A stretch of 34,277 nucleotides of DNA from Tepidanaerobacter sp. EBM-38 (GTDB lineage: Bacteria; Bacillota; Thermosediminibacteria; Thermosediminibacterales; Tepidanaerobacteraceae): positions 1-34,277 of the forward strand of contig MPOT01000037.1 in NCBI GenBank assembly GCA_001896545.1, read 5' to 3'. This document shows, piece after piece, positions 24,281 through 32,130 of this stretch. The position numbers were made by a program, and so were the translations under genes. The notes under the pieces are model-generated. The model ran no database searches and was not told where the DNA came from. It saw only the letters and a program-made list of their open reading frames with translations. Within the stretch, counting starts at the first letter, position 1. Each line of letters opens with the position of its first letter.

Positions 24281-24694
24281 TTATTTAAGGATGAGAAATG
24301 ACTTGAGAGTCTGTATTAGGGATCCAAGTTCCGGCAATTCTGATCCGCTTTCAAGTTGATATACCTTGCGCGAAACCGTTTCGGCTTCTCCTGACGGAAA
24401 TGAGGCTTTTACAGTAATAATATTTTCTTTGGAAGAAATAGGTACTTGTGTTACAAAAATACCTGCAGCTCCCACCGAAAGTTCCTTTTCCTCCTTGCGC
24501 CCGTTTATGAGCACGATGACCTTGGAATTTGGCACGGTTTCACCGGAAATCAAGACTTTGTCTGCGGATGTCATATAGTTATCCTTAGGTTCAGTCAATT
24601 TTATAAAATTTTTAACTTCATCGGCCTTAGCCGAGGGAGAAAAAAGTATTAAGATAGCTAAAAACATTGCCAACACTGTTACGGTTTTTTTCAT
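24281..24694 (-). CDS. Secreted Ig-like/bacterial-adhesion-fold protein in the wal operon
   Basis: A 137-residue protein with a signal peptide (MKKTVTVLAMFLAILILFSPSAKA, cleavage near ADE) followed by one domain. The pattern LTEPKDNYMTSADKVLISGETVPNSKVIVLINGR, then VPISSKENIITVKASFPSG resembles Ig-like or glucodextranase-N type modules found in cell-wall proteins. This gene between walK and yycH is not part of the standard wal operon. It has its own promoter with four WalR-like hexamers in the 139-base gap upstream, so it is a likely WalR target. Its function is unknown; a wall-facing or sensory role is speculation. Confidence 0.75.
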   Translation of the reverse strand: MKKTVTVLAMFLAILILFSPSAKADEVKNFIKLTEPKDNYMTSADKVLISGETVPNSKVIVLINGRKEEKELSVGAAGIFVTQVPISSKENIITVKASFPSGEAETVSRKVYQLESGSELPELGSLIQTLKSFLILK

Positions 24695-24768
24695 GCCAAT
24701 CTCCCTTTCTGGAATAAAAAAACAAAAAGATACCGGCCTTGCTTTCCCTTTTCTATCTATCTGTCTAT

Positions 24769-24828
24769 ATTATAGTTTAAATGACTAACATTACAGAATT
24801 ATTACAGACCGATTAAAAATAAGTTACA
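24769..24828 (-). promoter_or_regulatory. WalR-box array and promoter inside the wal operon
   Basis: On the minus strand four hexamers follow one another with exactly 5 bases between them: TGTAAC (24823-24828), TTTAAT (24812-24817), TGTAAT (24801-24806) and TGTAAT (24790-24795). The known WalR box is TGTWAH-N5-TGTWAH. Three of the four match fully and the last pair is a perfect box. TATAAT (24769-24774) follows; the -35 position (24792-24797, TCTGTA) is poor and overlaps the proximal hexamer, as in activator-dependent promoters. It precedes the Ig-like gene. PhoP boxes have similar geometry and cannot be fully excluded. Confidence 0.75.
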
Positions 24829-24833
24829 TTTAC

Positions 24834-26606
24834 TTAATTAGTTCTTACCAGCTGGCCTGATATGGCTGGAATTTGTATGATTACACTTGTGCCCTTACCA
24901 AGCTCACTACTTATGCTAATTTCACCGCCATGTGCTTGCACTATCTCTCTTGCGATTGAAAGGCCCAAGCCTGTTCCACCCATTTCCCTAGATCTGGTCT
25001 TATCCACTCTATAAAACCTTTCAAAAATTCGGGGAAGGTCTTCTTTTGGTATCCCAACACCCGTATCTTTAAAGGTTACTTTTACCATTTTTTCAGCATA
25101 TTCAACATCAATATATATTGTACCACCTTCCGGGGTATATTTATAAGCATTGCTCAAGATATTTTGAAAGACTTGCTCAATTTTATCATTATCTGCAAAA
25201 ACTTCCGGCAACTCTTCCGGTATATTGGCCTTTATCGTCTGACCTTTTCTTTTGATATTTACATCCATCTTTTTTATGACATTTTTCAGTATGGTGCTGA
25301 CATCTATCGGTTTCATATTCCATTTTGTTTCCTTATTGTCAAGGCGTGAGAGTTCTAATAAATCATTTACTAGACGCGTCATCCGGTCGGCTTCATCATT
25401 TATAACGCTCATAAACTGCCGCGATATCTCAGCTTCTTCCAATGCCCCATCAAGAAGGGTTTCAGCATAGCTCTTAATGGTAGTAAGAGGCGTTCTAAGC
25501 TCGTGTGATACATTAGCCACAAATTCCTTGCGCATAGCTTCAAGTCGATGCTGTTTTGTTATATCTTGAAACACAAAGATATGCCCTACAATTCGGTTTT
25601 CTCGTCTTAACGGAGCATAGATGGATTTTAATATGGCATCCTTAGTTTTAATAAGAGTTTCACTATTGTCAAAATCATTACTTAAAAGCTGTTTCATATC
25701 AATATTTAATAACCTGTTAAGTTCCAAAGAAAAATTTTGACCGTTGATGCCTTCCTCCAGCGACAGCATCTGCCTTGCAACAGGGTTTATGTGTATTACT
25801 TGCCCTTCATCATTTAAGGCAATGACGCCATCGGCCATATTTATAAGGATTGCCTCCATTTTTTCTTTCTCATCAGATATCTCTTCCATGGTTTCCTTAA
25901 GGCGAGTAGTCAGGAAGTTGAACATGTTCGTCAGCTTTCCTATTTCATCGTCGGATTTGACCTCAATATGCTGGTCAAAATCTCCCTGTGCCAGTGAAGC
26001 AGCTCTTTTGGTAACTTCCTGAATAGGACCTGTTATGGTCTTTGACAGGGCAAATCCCACTAATCCTGTTACTGCAAGGCTTAACAGCGTAGCCGTAAGC
26101 AATATGGTTTTTGTGTTGGCAATAGTATCATATATGCTTTTCATAGATGAAATAAGATAAATAATACCTACTACCGTATCACCGCTTTTCACCGGATACG
26201 CACAGTACATATAAGGGATTTTACTTTTTGGATCAACTCGCATATCCTTTGACGGAGTTCCGAAAGAAGCCTGTGTTATTTCAGGAGTCAGGAGTCTGGT
26301 ATTCTTTTGAAATCTCGTATCATCAGTAGATGTTATGATACTTGCAGAGCCGTCAAGAATAGCAATACCCATCTCTTGGCCAAACCCTTTAATAACATCG
26401 CTTATATCTTGCGGCTGAGGAACTGGAATCAAGTGTCTTTCAATATAGCCGGAAATTAGCTGTGCTTTACCATCAAGGGTATTGGCAAGAGTATCTATAT
26501 GATCTTTCTCCAAAGACTGAACCATGAAAATTCCAACTACCTCCATGGCCAGTAGTATCAGCATAATGTATATAACGACCAGCTTCCACTGGATGCTCTT
26601 GAACAT
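24834..26606 (-). CDS. walK: Sensor histidine kinase WalK
   Basis: 590 residues. Membrane helix 1 is at about 9-28, an extracytoplasmic sensor domain at 30-165, helix 2 at 168-187, HAMP at 188-240, PAS at about 246-350, and HisKA with the phosphorylated His368 in FVANVSHELRTPL. The ATPase domain shows N-box NILSNAYKY (482-490), G1 DTGVGIP (514-520), F-box and G2 GGTGLGLS (543-550). This is the complete WalK/VicK architecture that controls cell-wall turnover genes. It lies 10 bases after walR. Confidence 0.95.
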   Translation of the reverse strand: MFKSIQWKLVVIYIMLILLAMEVVGIFMVQSLEKDHIDTLANTLDGKAQLISGYIERHLIPVPQPQDISDVIKGFGQEMGIAILDGSASIITSTDDTRFQKNTRLLTPEITQASFGTPSKDMRVDPKSKIPYMYCAYPVKSGDTVVGIIYLISSMKSIYDTIANTKTILLTATLLSLAVTGLVGFALSKTITGPIQEVTKRAASLAQGDFDQHIEVKSDDEIGKLTNMFNFLTTRLKETMEEISDEKEKMEAILINMADGVIALNDEGQVIHINPVARQMLSLEEGINGQNFSLELNRLLNIDMKQLLSNDFDNSETLIKTKDAILKSIYAPLRRENRIVGHIFVFQDITKQHRLEAMRKEFVANVSHELRTPLTTIKSYAETLLDGALEEAEISRQFMSVINDEADRMTRLVNDLLELSRLDNKETKWNMKPIDVSTILKNVIKKMDVNIKRKGQTIKANIPEELPEVFADNDKIEQVFQNILSNAYKYTPEGGTIYIDVEYAEKMVKVTFKDTGVGIPKEDLPRIFERFYRVDKTRSREMGGTGLGLSIAREIVQAHGGEISISSELGKGTSVIIQIPAISGQLVRTN

Positions 26607-26616
26607 TCAGCACCAC

Positions 26617-27306
26617 CTATTGCTTCCTAAAGTAGTAACCCACACCTCGTTTAGTAATAATATATGTCGGGTTGGCAGGATCGTCTTCCACCTTTTCCCG
26701 AAGGCGCCGCACAGTTACATCTACAGTGCGTATATCCCCATAATACTCATAACCCCACACTTCCTCTAAAAGTTTTTCGCGGGTGAAAACCTGTCCGGCC
26801 TGAGTAGAAAGATATTTAATTAATTCATACTCGCGAAAAGTAAGATCAAGGGGTTTCCCCTTTTTTCTTACTACATAACTTTTTAAATCTAGCTCCAAAT
26901 CTCCCAGTCTGATAATTTCTTCTTCGCCGCCGGGCTCAGAAAGAGCAATCCTTCTCAAATTGGCTTTTACTCGAGCCATAAGCTCTCTCATGCTGAAGGG
27001 TTTTGTAATATAATCATCTGCACCAAGCTCTAAGCCTAAGACCTTGTCTACTTCCTCGCCTCTGGCCGTTAGCATGATTATCGGGCTAGTTATTTTTTCC
27101 CTAAGTTTCTTGCATACTGAAAAACCGTCCTGCTTAGGCAGCATAATGTCCAATAGTATTAAGTCGGGATCTTCTTTTAGGGCAATGTTTATAGCCTCAT
27201 CACCATCATAAGCCGCCAAAACATTATACCCCTCTTTAGAAAGGTTGTATCTTAAAATGTCAACAATGGGTTTTTCATCATCAACCACTAAAATCTTCTC
27301 ATTCAA
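26617..27306 (-). CDS. walR: Response regulator WalR
   Basis: An OmpR-family regulator of about 229 residues. The receiver domain has acidic DD near the N terminus ([18 protein letters not shown]), phospho-accepting Asp53 (LILLDIMLP), Thr in MLTARGEE and Lys in ITKPFS. The winged helix ends [18 protein letters not shown] then [10 protein letters not shown]. The start is probably a TTG six bases after GGGGGTG, giving M-N-E-K-I-L as in other WalR proteins; an ATG five codons upstream has no ribosome binding site. Candidate binding sites for this protein occur at three places in the window. Confidence 0.95.
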   Translation of the reverse strand: MNEKILVVDDEKPIVDILRYNLSKEGYNVLAAYDGDEAINIALKEDPDLILLDIMLPKQDGFSVCKKLREKITSPIIMLTARGEEVDKVLGLELGADDYITKPFSMRELMARVKANLRRIALSEPGGEEEIIRLGDLELDLKSYVVRKKGKPLDLTFREYELIKYLSTQAGQVFTREKLLEEVWGYEYYGDIRTVDVTVRRLREKVEDDPANPTYIITKRGVGYYFRKQ

Positions 27307-27346
27307 AAACAGCACCCCCATTACTAACTACATTCGCCATAATTCG

Positions 27347-28120
27347 TTATTTTCCTCCCGTATCAATTTGAGCAACCTTTCGAAGGAAAATACCATCTGC
27401 CGAATCACCGTCTTTAAGGTAAAGCATTATTCTTTTAAGCTCATCAATGCCACCACTGCCCGAAAGAAATTCAGTCATCTCAAGCGCACCTAAGTACGCC
27501 TTAGGTACATTTGAGAGTTTATCAAAACTATACATGATATCCTCATAAGCATAGTCAAAGCTCTTATCAATTTCAAAATCCTCTTCAAGTGTATAACCCG
27601 TTACTCGCTTTTCTTCATACTGAGCCACTCCCTCTGTAAACCAGCGGGGACAGTTGCCTTTAGTCATAGTATCTACCACAAAATGAGTATATTCATGAAC
27701 CATGGGGCCTTTATCAAAGAATACCTTCTCCATATCCTGAGTTTCTTCAATCCACCCATCCGGCGACTGAACATAGATAACACCTCTATAGTAAACCCCT
27801 TGAGTATTTTCATCTTTTGGCCAATTGAAAGCGGATTGAAGGCTTAATCCGTCCGGGAAGACCACAATGGGCAGCTTATTTTTTGGATAAAAATCAAAGT
27901 CTTTCCCCACAAGGTCATAGGCTTTCTCAGCCGCATTTACAACAGCCGGTATGCTATCCTTGCTTTCAGGCTTAAAAAGTATAATAAAATGTGATGTTGC
28001 CACAGAATCAAAACCTTTTAATTTAAATGTGACAACAGATATTGGCGCATAAAAATAATAAACTCCTATAATAATTATAACACATAGGAGCGCAATTGCA
28101 GTAAGCTTTTTTCTCAGCAT
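27347..28120 (-). CDS. Membrane-anchored peptidase MA-like metallohydrolase
   Basis: A 257-residue protein: one N-terminal membrane helix (about 7-25) and an exported catalytic domain. HEYTH at 142-146 is an HExxH zinc motif, and Glu163 in WFTEGVAQYEE is the likely third ligand, giving the gluzincin pattern of the peptidase MA family. Signature-like stretches NKLPIVVFPD and GVYYRGVIYVQ precede it. It is encoded directly upstream of walR, probably as first gene of the operon. Wall or secreted-protein processing is possible but unproven. Its ribosome binding site is unusually G-rich (AGGGGGGAG). Confidence 0.82.
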   Translation of the reverse strand: MLRKKLTAIALLCVIIIIGVYYFYAPISVVTFKLKGFDSVATSHFIILFKPESKDSIPAVVNAAEKAYDLVGKDFDFYPKNKLPIVVFPDGLSLQSAFNWPKDENTQGVYYRGVIYVQSPDGWIEETQDMEKVFFDKGPMVHEYTHFVVDTMTKGNCPRWFTEGVAQYEEKRVTGYTLEEDFEIDKSFDYAYEDIMYSFDKLSNVPKAYLGALEMTEFLSGSGGIDELKRIMLYLKDGDSADGIFLRKVAQIDTGGK

Positions 28121-28141
28121 TGTCTTCCACTCCCCCCTATC

Positions 28142-28170
28142 ATTATATTAGAGTTCGACAAAAATTTCAC
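28142..28170 (-). promoter_or_regulatory. Probable promoter of the metallopeptidase-walRK operon
   Basis: Minus-strand TATAAT (28142-28147) with GTGAAA 17 bases upstream (28165-28170), four of six matches to the -35 consensus. It lies only 22 bases before the start codon, so the leader would be very short and would begin within or next to the G-rich ribosome binding site. Only one isolated WalR hexamer (28206-28211) lies nearby. Confidence 0.5.
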
Positions 28171-28290
28171 TGGAAATCATATTCACTGCCACTGTTATTT
28201 ACCAGATTACATTCATAAAAAAATAAAAAATCAGATTTTTCAAGGCAAAACTGCGTTGTTTTAGGCCGGTAATAAAATCTGCGACACAAG

Positions 28291-28354
28291 AAAAAAAGCG
28301 GCTATTTGCCGCATTTTAAAAAGGGGGGATCGTTTTGTTGTTGCTGACTGCTTA
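28291..28354 (-). ncRNA. Candidate small RNA with C-rich stretch and terminator
   Basis: The minus strand shows, in order, WalR-like hexamers, TATAAT, about 25 bases of AC-rich DNA, GATCCCCCCTTTTT, and a terminator (GCGGC, AAATA, GCCGC, then TTTTTTT at 28291-28312). No frame of more than a few codons lies between promoter and terminator. C-rich unpaired stretches are seed regions in several Firmicute small RNAs. TCCCCCCT here is complementary over 8 bases to AGGGGGGA in the ribosome binding region of the neighbouring metallopeptidase gene. The whole unit is inferred from sequence; the start is estimated. Confidence 0.4.
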
Positions 28355-28360
28355 ATTCTT

Positions 28361-28415
28361 ATTATAAATGATTATTATTAAGGAATTATTTCATTTATAT
28401 TACAATCATGTTACA
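28361..28415 (-). promoter_or_regulatory. Perfect WalR box and promoter before the candidate small RNA
   Basis: TGTAAC-ATGAT-TGTAAT (28399-28415, minus strand) matches the WalR box fully. A third hexamer one 11-base step further, TGAAAT (28388-28393), has one mismatch and overlaps a poor -35 (ATAATT, 28384-28389). TATAAT follows at 28361-28366 with a 17-base spacer. The arrangement is the same as at the Ig-like gene. Confidence 0.6.
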
Positions 28416-28724
28416 AATTACTGGTTTTATCGACAAATAGCAGCTTTGTTTTAGATTGAAATTACCTTTTATGATACAGGCGTTTTTTATGCATGTCAGT
28501 TTTGCATTTTTTAGATTTTTCACCAGGAATCCAATGTCAGGTACACAAAAATATTTTTTAAAAATTCCTTCTCTTAAGACTGAATTATATGAATAGTTAT
28601 CCCAATCAATACCATTCGCACTCCCGTAAATATAATTATGAGTTTTATAGAACTTACCTTTATCTAAGATTGTTTGCGGCGTTTGTCCATCGCAGGGTGT
28701 ATAGTCGGATTTTTTTATGAATAT
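28395..28724 (-). pseudogene. Possible gene remnant, unrecognised
   Basis: A stop-free frame of 109 codons with no ATG until four codons from its end. The inferred peptide is not low-complexity (for example DKGKFYKTHNYIYG, NGIDWDNYSYNSVLREG). At its upstream end lies a run of seven A. Removing one A would join it to an ATG-led frame beginning MKYIILYTYS. No ribosome binding site is seen and I recognise no family. It may be a decayed or frameshifted gene, or chance in AT-rich DNA. Its end overlaps the WalR-like box. Confidence 0.3.
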
Positions 28725-28737
28725 TTATACATATAGC

Positions 28738-28765
28738 TTGCATTTTTATACTATAGGTGTATAAT
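28738..28765 (+). promoter_or_regulatory. Promoter of the COG2403-type gene
   Basis: TTGCAT (28738-28743), a 16-base spacer and TATAAT (28760-28765). The gene starts about 88 bases later after AGGGGG. No known riboswitch is evident in the leader. Confidence 0.65.
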
Positions 28766-28853
28766 ATTATATATTTCATTTTAATCAGAGCTATTCTTTT
28801 AAAGTGTTTAAAGCGTTGATTTTAATTTAATTATAATTTAGGGGGTTTTATAA

Positions 28854-30164
28854 ATGAAGATTAAAACTATAATCATGGGGGCAGCAGGCAGGGATTTCCA
28901 CGTATTTAATACGTATTTTAGAGATAACGATATGTATGATGTGGTAGCCTTTACCGCTACGCAAATCCCCAACATTGAAGGGCGGAAATATCCTGCGGTT
29001 TTAGCAGGCAAATTGTATCCCGATGGAATTCCTATTTATCCTGAAGAAGCGCTTCAGTCTTTAATCAAGGAGCATGATGTCAGGCAGGTGATTTTTGCTT
29101 ATAGCGATATTGCGCATGTAGATATTATGCACAAGGCTTCAACGGTTCTTGCCGCAGGGGCTGACTTTCGCCTTATGGGACCTCAAAACACCTCAATAAA
29201 ATCATCAAAACCCGTCATTTCCATATGTGCTGTAAGGACTGGGGTCGGCAAAAGTCAAACTACACGTGCTGTATGTAAAATCTTGCAGCAGATGGGCAAA
29301 AAAGTGGTGGCAATTCGTCATCCCATGCCATATGGCGATTTAAGCAAGCAAATATGCCAACGTTTTGCCTCCTACGAGGACTTGAACTTGCATAAATGCA
29401 CCATTGAGGAACGGGAAGAATATGAACCGCACATCGACAACGGCATCATCGTATATGCAGGCGTTGATTATGAAGTAATCCTGAGAGAGGCTGAAAAAGA
29501 GGCTGATATCATCATCTGGGATGGCGGTAATAATGATTTTCCGTTCTACCACGCCGACCTACACATTGTACTGGCAGATCCTTTAAGGCCTAGCCATGAA
29601 ATACTCTACCACCCGGGAGAAACCAATATAAAGATGGCCGATGTAATTATAATTAATAAGATTGATTCGGCTAATGCCAGTGATGTAAACACCGTTAGAG
29701 AAAATATCGAAAAGGCCAATCCGAATGCCTTAGTTATAGAAGCAGCTTCACCTATAAGCATAGAACAACCGGAGATGATAAAAGGTAAGCGTGTGCTTGT
29801 AATCGAAGACGGCCCTACCCTTACTCATGGAGGCATGAAATTTGGAGCAGGTTTTGTTGCAGCAAAGAAATTTGGAGCCAAAGAAATCGTAGATGCTAAA
29901 CCATATGCTGTAGGAAGTATAATGGGAACTTATGAAAAATATCCTCATCTAAATGTGATACTGCCGGCAATGGGCTACGGTGATCAGCAAATGAAAGAGC
30001 TTGAAGCAACTATAAATAATAGTGATTGTGATGTGGTATTATCCGGCACTCCAATAGATATAACGCGGATTATAAATCCCAATAAGCCTGTGGTAAGAGT
30101 AAAGTATGAGCTTCAGGAAATCGGCCAGCCGGACCTTAAAACGGTTCTTGAAAAATTTCAGTAA
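28854..30164 (+). CDS. COG2403 GTPase-like protein, cyclic 2,3-diphosphoglycerate synthetase-related
   Basis: 436 residues. An N-terminal Rossmann-like region (MKIKTIIMGAAGRDFHVFN, then VRQVIFAYSDIAH) is followed by a P-loop domain with GVGKSQTTR (130-138), a Walker B-like IIIWDGGNND (219-228) and NKID (268-271). This is the layout of COG2403 and of cyclic 2,3-diphosphoglycerate synthetase, which makes a thermoprotective solute in methanogens. Bacterial members are uncharacterised to my knowledge and may have another substrate. The gene is alone in its transcription unit, with its own promoter and terminator. Confidence 0.78.
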   Translation: MKIKTIIMGAAGRDFHVFNTYFRDNDMYDVVAFTATQIPNIEGRKYPAVLAGKLYPDGIPIYPEEALQSLIKEHDVRQVIFAYSDIAHVDIMHKASTVLAAGADFRLMGPQNTSIKSSKPVISICAVRTGVGKSQTTRAVCKILQQMGKKVVAIRHPMPYGDLSKQICQRFASYEDLNLHKCTIEEREEYEPHIDNGIIVYAGVDYEVILREAEKEADIIIWDGGNNDFPFYHADLHIVLADPLRPSHEILYHPGETNIKMADVIIINKIDSANASDVNTVRENIEKANPNALVIEAASPISIEQPEMIKGKRVLVIEDGPTLTHGGMKFGAGFVAAKKFGAKEIVDAKPYAVGSIMGTYEKYPHLNVILPAMGYGDQQMKELEATINNSDCDVVLSGTPIDITRIINPNKPVVRVKYELQEIGQPDLKTVLEKFQ

Positions 30165-30252
30165 TCGATATATTTATTTTCGGCATACTTAGCAAGCTCG
30201 AAGTATATAATAAATGTTCTTTGTAAGTCTAAGTGACTTTTTAAGGAGTATA

Positions 30253-30296
30253 AAAAGTGCTGCTGCACATCGGAATAATCGTGCAGCAGCACTTTT
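30253..30296. terminator. Bidirectional terminator between convergent genes
   Basis: AAAAGTGCTGCTGCAC, a 12-base loop, and its perfect complement, followed by TATATT. On the other strand the stem runs into TTTTTATA. It serves the COG2403-type gene on the plus strand and the M23 gene on the minus strand. Confidence 0.88.
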
Positions 30297-30349
30297 ATAT
30301 TAATTATGTATAAATATTTAAACCACCTTATATTTAATTTTCCAGGCAA

Positions 30350-31735
30350 CTATTTGTTTAAGTAATTCAATGGATTTACCGCACTTCCATTGACGCGGAC
30401 TTCAAAATGCACATGGTTTCCGGACGCTCTGCCGGTAGCACCTACTGTTGCAATTTGCTGGCCTTTTTCTACCTGCTGACCTGCCGACACAGTAATAGAA
30501 CTATTATGGGCATAATAGGTTTCTATGCCGCCACCGTGATTTATTATAACCAAGTTTCCATAGCCGCCCTGCCATCCTGCAAAGGTTATTGTGCCGCTGT
30601 TAGATGCGCGGACTGGAGCGCCTTTGCTCTGAGCAATATCGATTCCGGTGTGAAATTCACCGCCTCTTTTTCCAAAGGGTGAACTAATTTGTCCAACTGT
30701 AGGCCATGAAAATCTCCCATTGCCACGGAAGGCAACTTCAGCTTTTGTACCCCTTGCAACGATGCGAGTTACGGGCTCTTTAACCACTTTTTCATCGATA
30801 ACAGTCTGAGATACTTTAAGACCATTTTTAAATACCGCTTCTGCAGCAATTTCCTTAGAACCTTTCTCTCCTGCCTGCTTTACCTTCTGATCCCATGTCC
30901 ACAAGGAGTTATCTTTGACTACTTCAGTTTCATAAGGTATTTCCTCATTATATGTAATCTTCTTTACTACTGTAACATTTAGAAGTGGTTTTATTTCAGT
31001 TAGATTTATTTTTTCTCCTAAGGCTAATTCATTTTCAGACTTCAATTGAGGGTTTGCCTTTATCAAATCATCCAAAGACATATTCGTTTCCTGTGAAATA
31101 GACCAAAGACTATCGCCCTCAACTACCTCATATGTCTTGGTTTCTAAGGCTCCCTTTAGTATAAGGTTTTTTGCTTCTTCTGCACTTAAGGTTTCTTTAG
31201 GGTATACATACCTTTCGATTAGCTTGACTTTTTCGGCTACCTCTACTTTAATTAATTCTCCAGGTACTTGGCTTATATAATAGTTTTTCACTCCATCCAA
31301 GACCGTTTCTGCAGTGGGCTTATCTTTTACTATAGCAACTTCTTTTCCGTCTACTTCAATGGCTACCGCTTTTAGTTTATACGTCAAGGCCGATTCCAGT
31401 TTTTCAATCATTTCCTCTTCTGAGTCAAGCTTTTTCCCTAAAGCTCTTACCGGTGAAACTTTTATATCTTGAACAAATTCTATATCCGCACAAAGCTTAT
31501 TTTCATATTTTTTTTGTAATTCAGTTTTGATTTCAGCTAATTTCTGGTGGTTTTTTACATTTCCTATTTTTTCGCCGCCAACACTTACTTCAAGCACAGA
31601 ACGACTAAGAAGTGCTATTAAAACAGCGAAAGTAACGATGACACAACATCCGGCAAGCAATAAAGTTTTTGTCTTTTTATCGGTCTTTGCCTTCAGGTAA
31701 AGCCCTTTAAGGTTTTTAAAACTAGGCGTTTCCAT
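30350..31735 (-). CDS. M23 endopeptidase with LysM and G5 domains
   Basis: 461 residues. A cytoplasmic stub and membrane anchor (about 24-44) precede an alpha/beta region (50-195), a LysM wall-binding repeat (about 201-246, YEVVEGDSLWSISQE), a G5 domain (about 252-330) and the M23 lysostaphin-type domain (about 350-455). Zinc ligands are His362 and Asp366 in FHTGIDIA and His443 in HVHFEV. It should cut peptide cross-links in peptidoglycan during growth. Enzymes of this type are classic WalR targets, and four WalR-like hexamers lie upstream. The start ATG is preceded by GGAGTGGGTG. Confidence 0.93.
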   Translation of the reverse strand: METPSFKNLKGLYLKAKTDKKTKTLLLAGCCVIVTFAVLIALLSRSVLEVSVGGEKIGNVKNHQKLAEIKTELQKKYENKLCADIEFVQDIKVSPVRALGKKLDSEEEMIEKLESALTYKLKAVAIEVDGKEVAIVKDKPTAETVLDGVKNYYISQVPGELIKVEVAEKVKLIERYVYPKETLSAEEAKNLILKGALETKTYEVVEGDSLWSISQETNMSLDDLIKANPQLKSENELALGEKINLTEIKPLLNVTVVKKITYNEEIPYETEVVKDNSLWTWDQKVKQAGEKGSKEIAAEAVFKNGLKVSQTVIDEKVVKEPVTRIVARGTKAEVAFRGNGRFSWPTVGQISSPFGKRGGEFHTGIDIAQSKGAPVRASNSGTITFAGWQGGYGNLVIINHGGGIETYYAHNSSITVSAGQQVEKGQQIATVGATGRASGNHVHFEVRVNGSAVNPLNYLNK

Positions 31736-31822
31736 TCACCCACTCCTTTCTTTTGCATATGGCGGAAAGTACAATAAACCCACTTTACTTTCCCCTAACA
31801 CATGTAGCAAAGGCATTCCTGA

Positions 31823-31888
31823 AATATAGCACAACCTCAGCTTACATCTTGTAATAAATATTTAATATTTGCGTAACATATTTGTAAT
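31823..31888 (-). promoter_or_regulatory. WalR-like hexamer array upstream of the M23 gene
   Basis: On the plus strand TGTAAT (31850), TTTAAT (31861), CGTAAC (31872) and TGTAAT (31883) start exactly 11 bases apart. Two match TGTWAH fully and two have one mismatch. A possible -10 for the M23 gene, TATATT on the minus strand (31823-31828), lies at a distance that places a poor -35 against the proximal hexamer. The array runs opposite to the gene, unlike the other two. I see nothing else in the 395-base spacer. Confidence 0.6.
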
Positions 31889-32130
31889 TTAACACACCAC
31901 TATTATATTCTATGCAAATTATGATTTTCCTTCTTTTGATTTGAATTTTTTCTTATTTTTTCTACGGTAAAAGCTTCCAATTTCCTTCAAGCATTGATTA
32001 AACTATATTATATGAGTTTTTATTTAACAATTAAAAGCATGTAAAATCCAATTACAAGTTTTTAAGTTAAATGATATCTTGCTGTAATGTCCCTATAAGA
32101 TAATGATTTCCAATATTTCCATAAATATAC

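Noticed and set aside
30158..30349. 63-codon minus-strand frame between the COG2403-type and M23 genes
   Set aside because: It spans a strong bidirectional terminator hairpin and has no convincing start signal.
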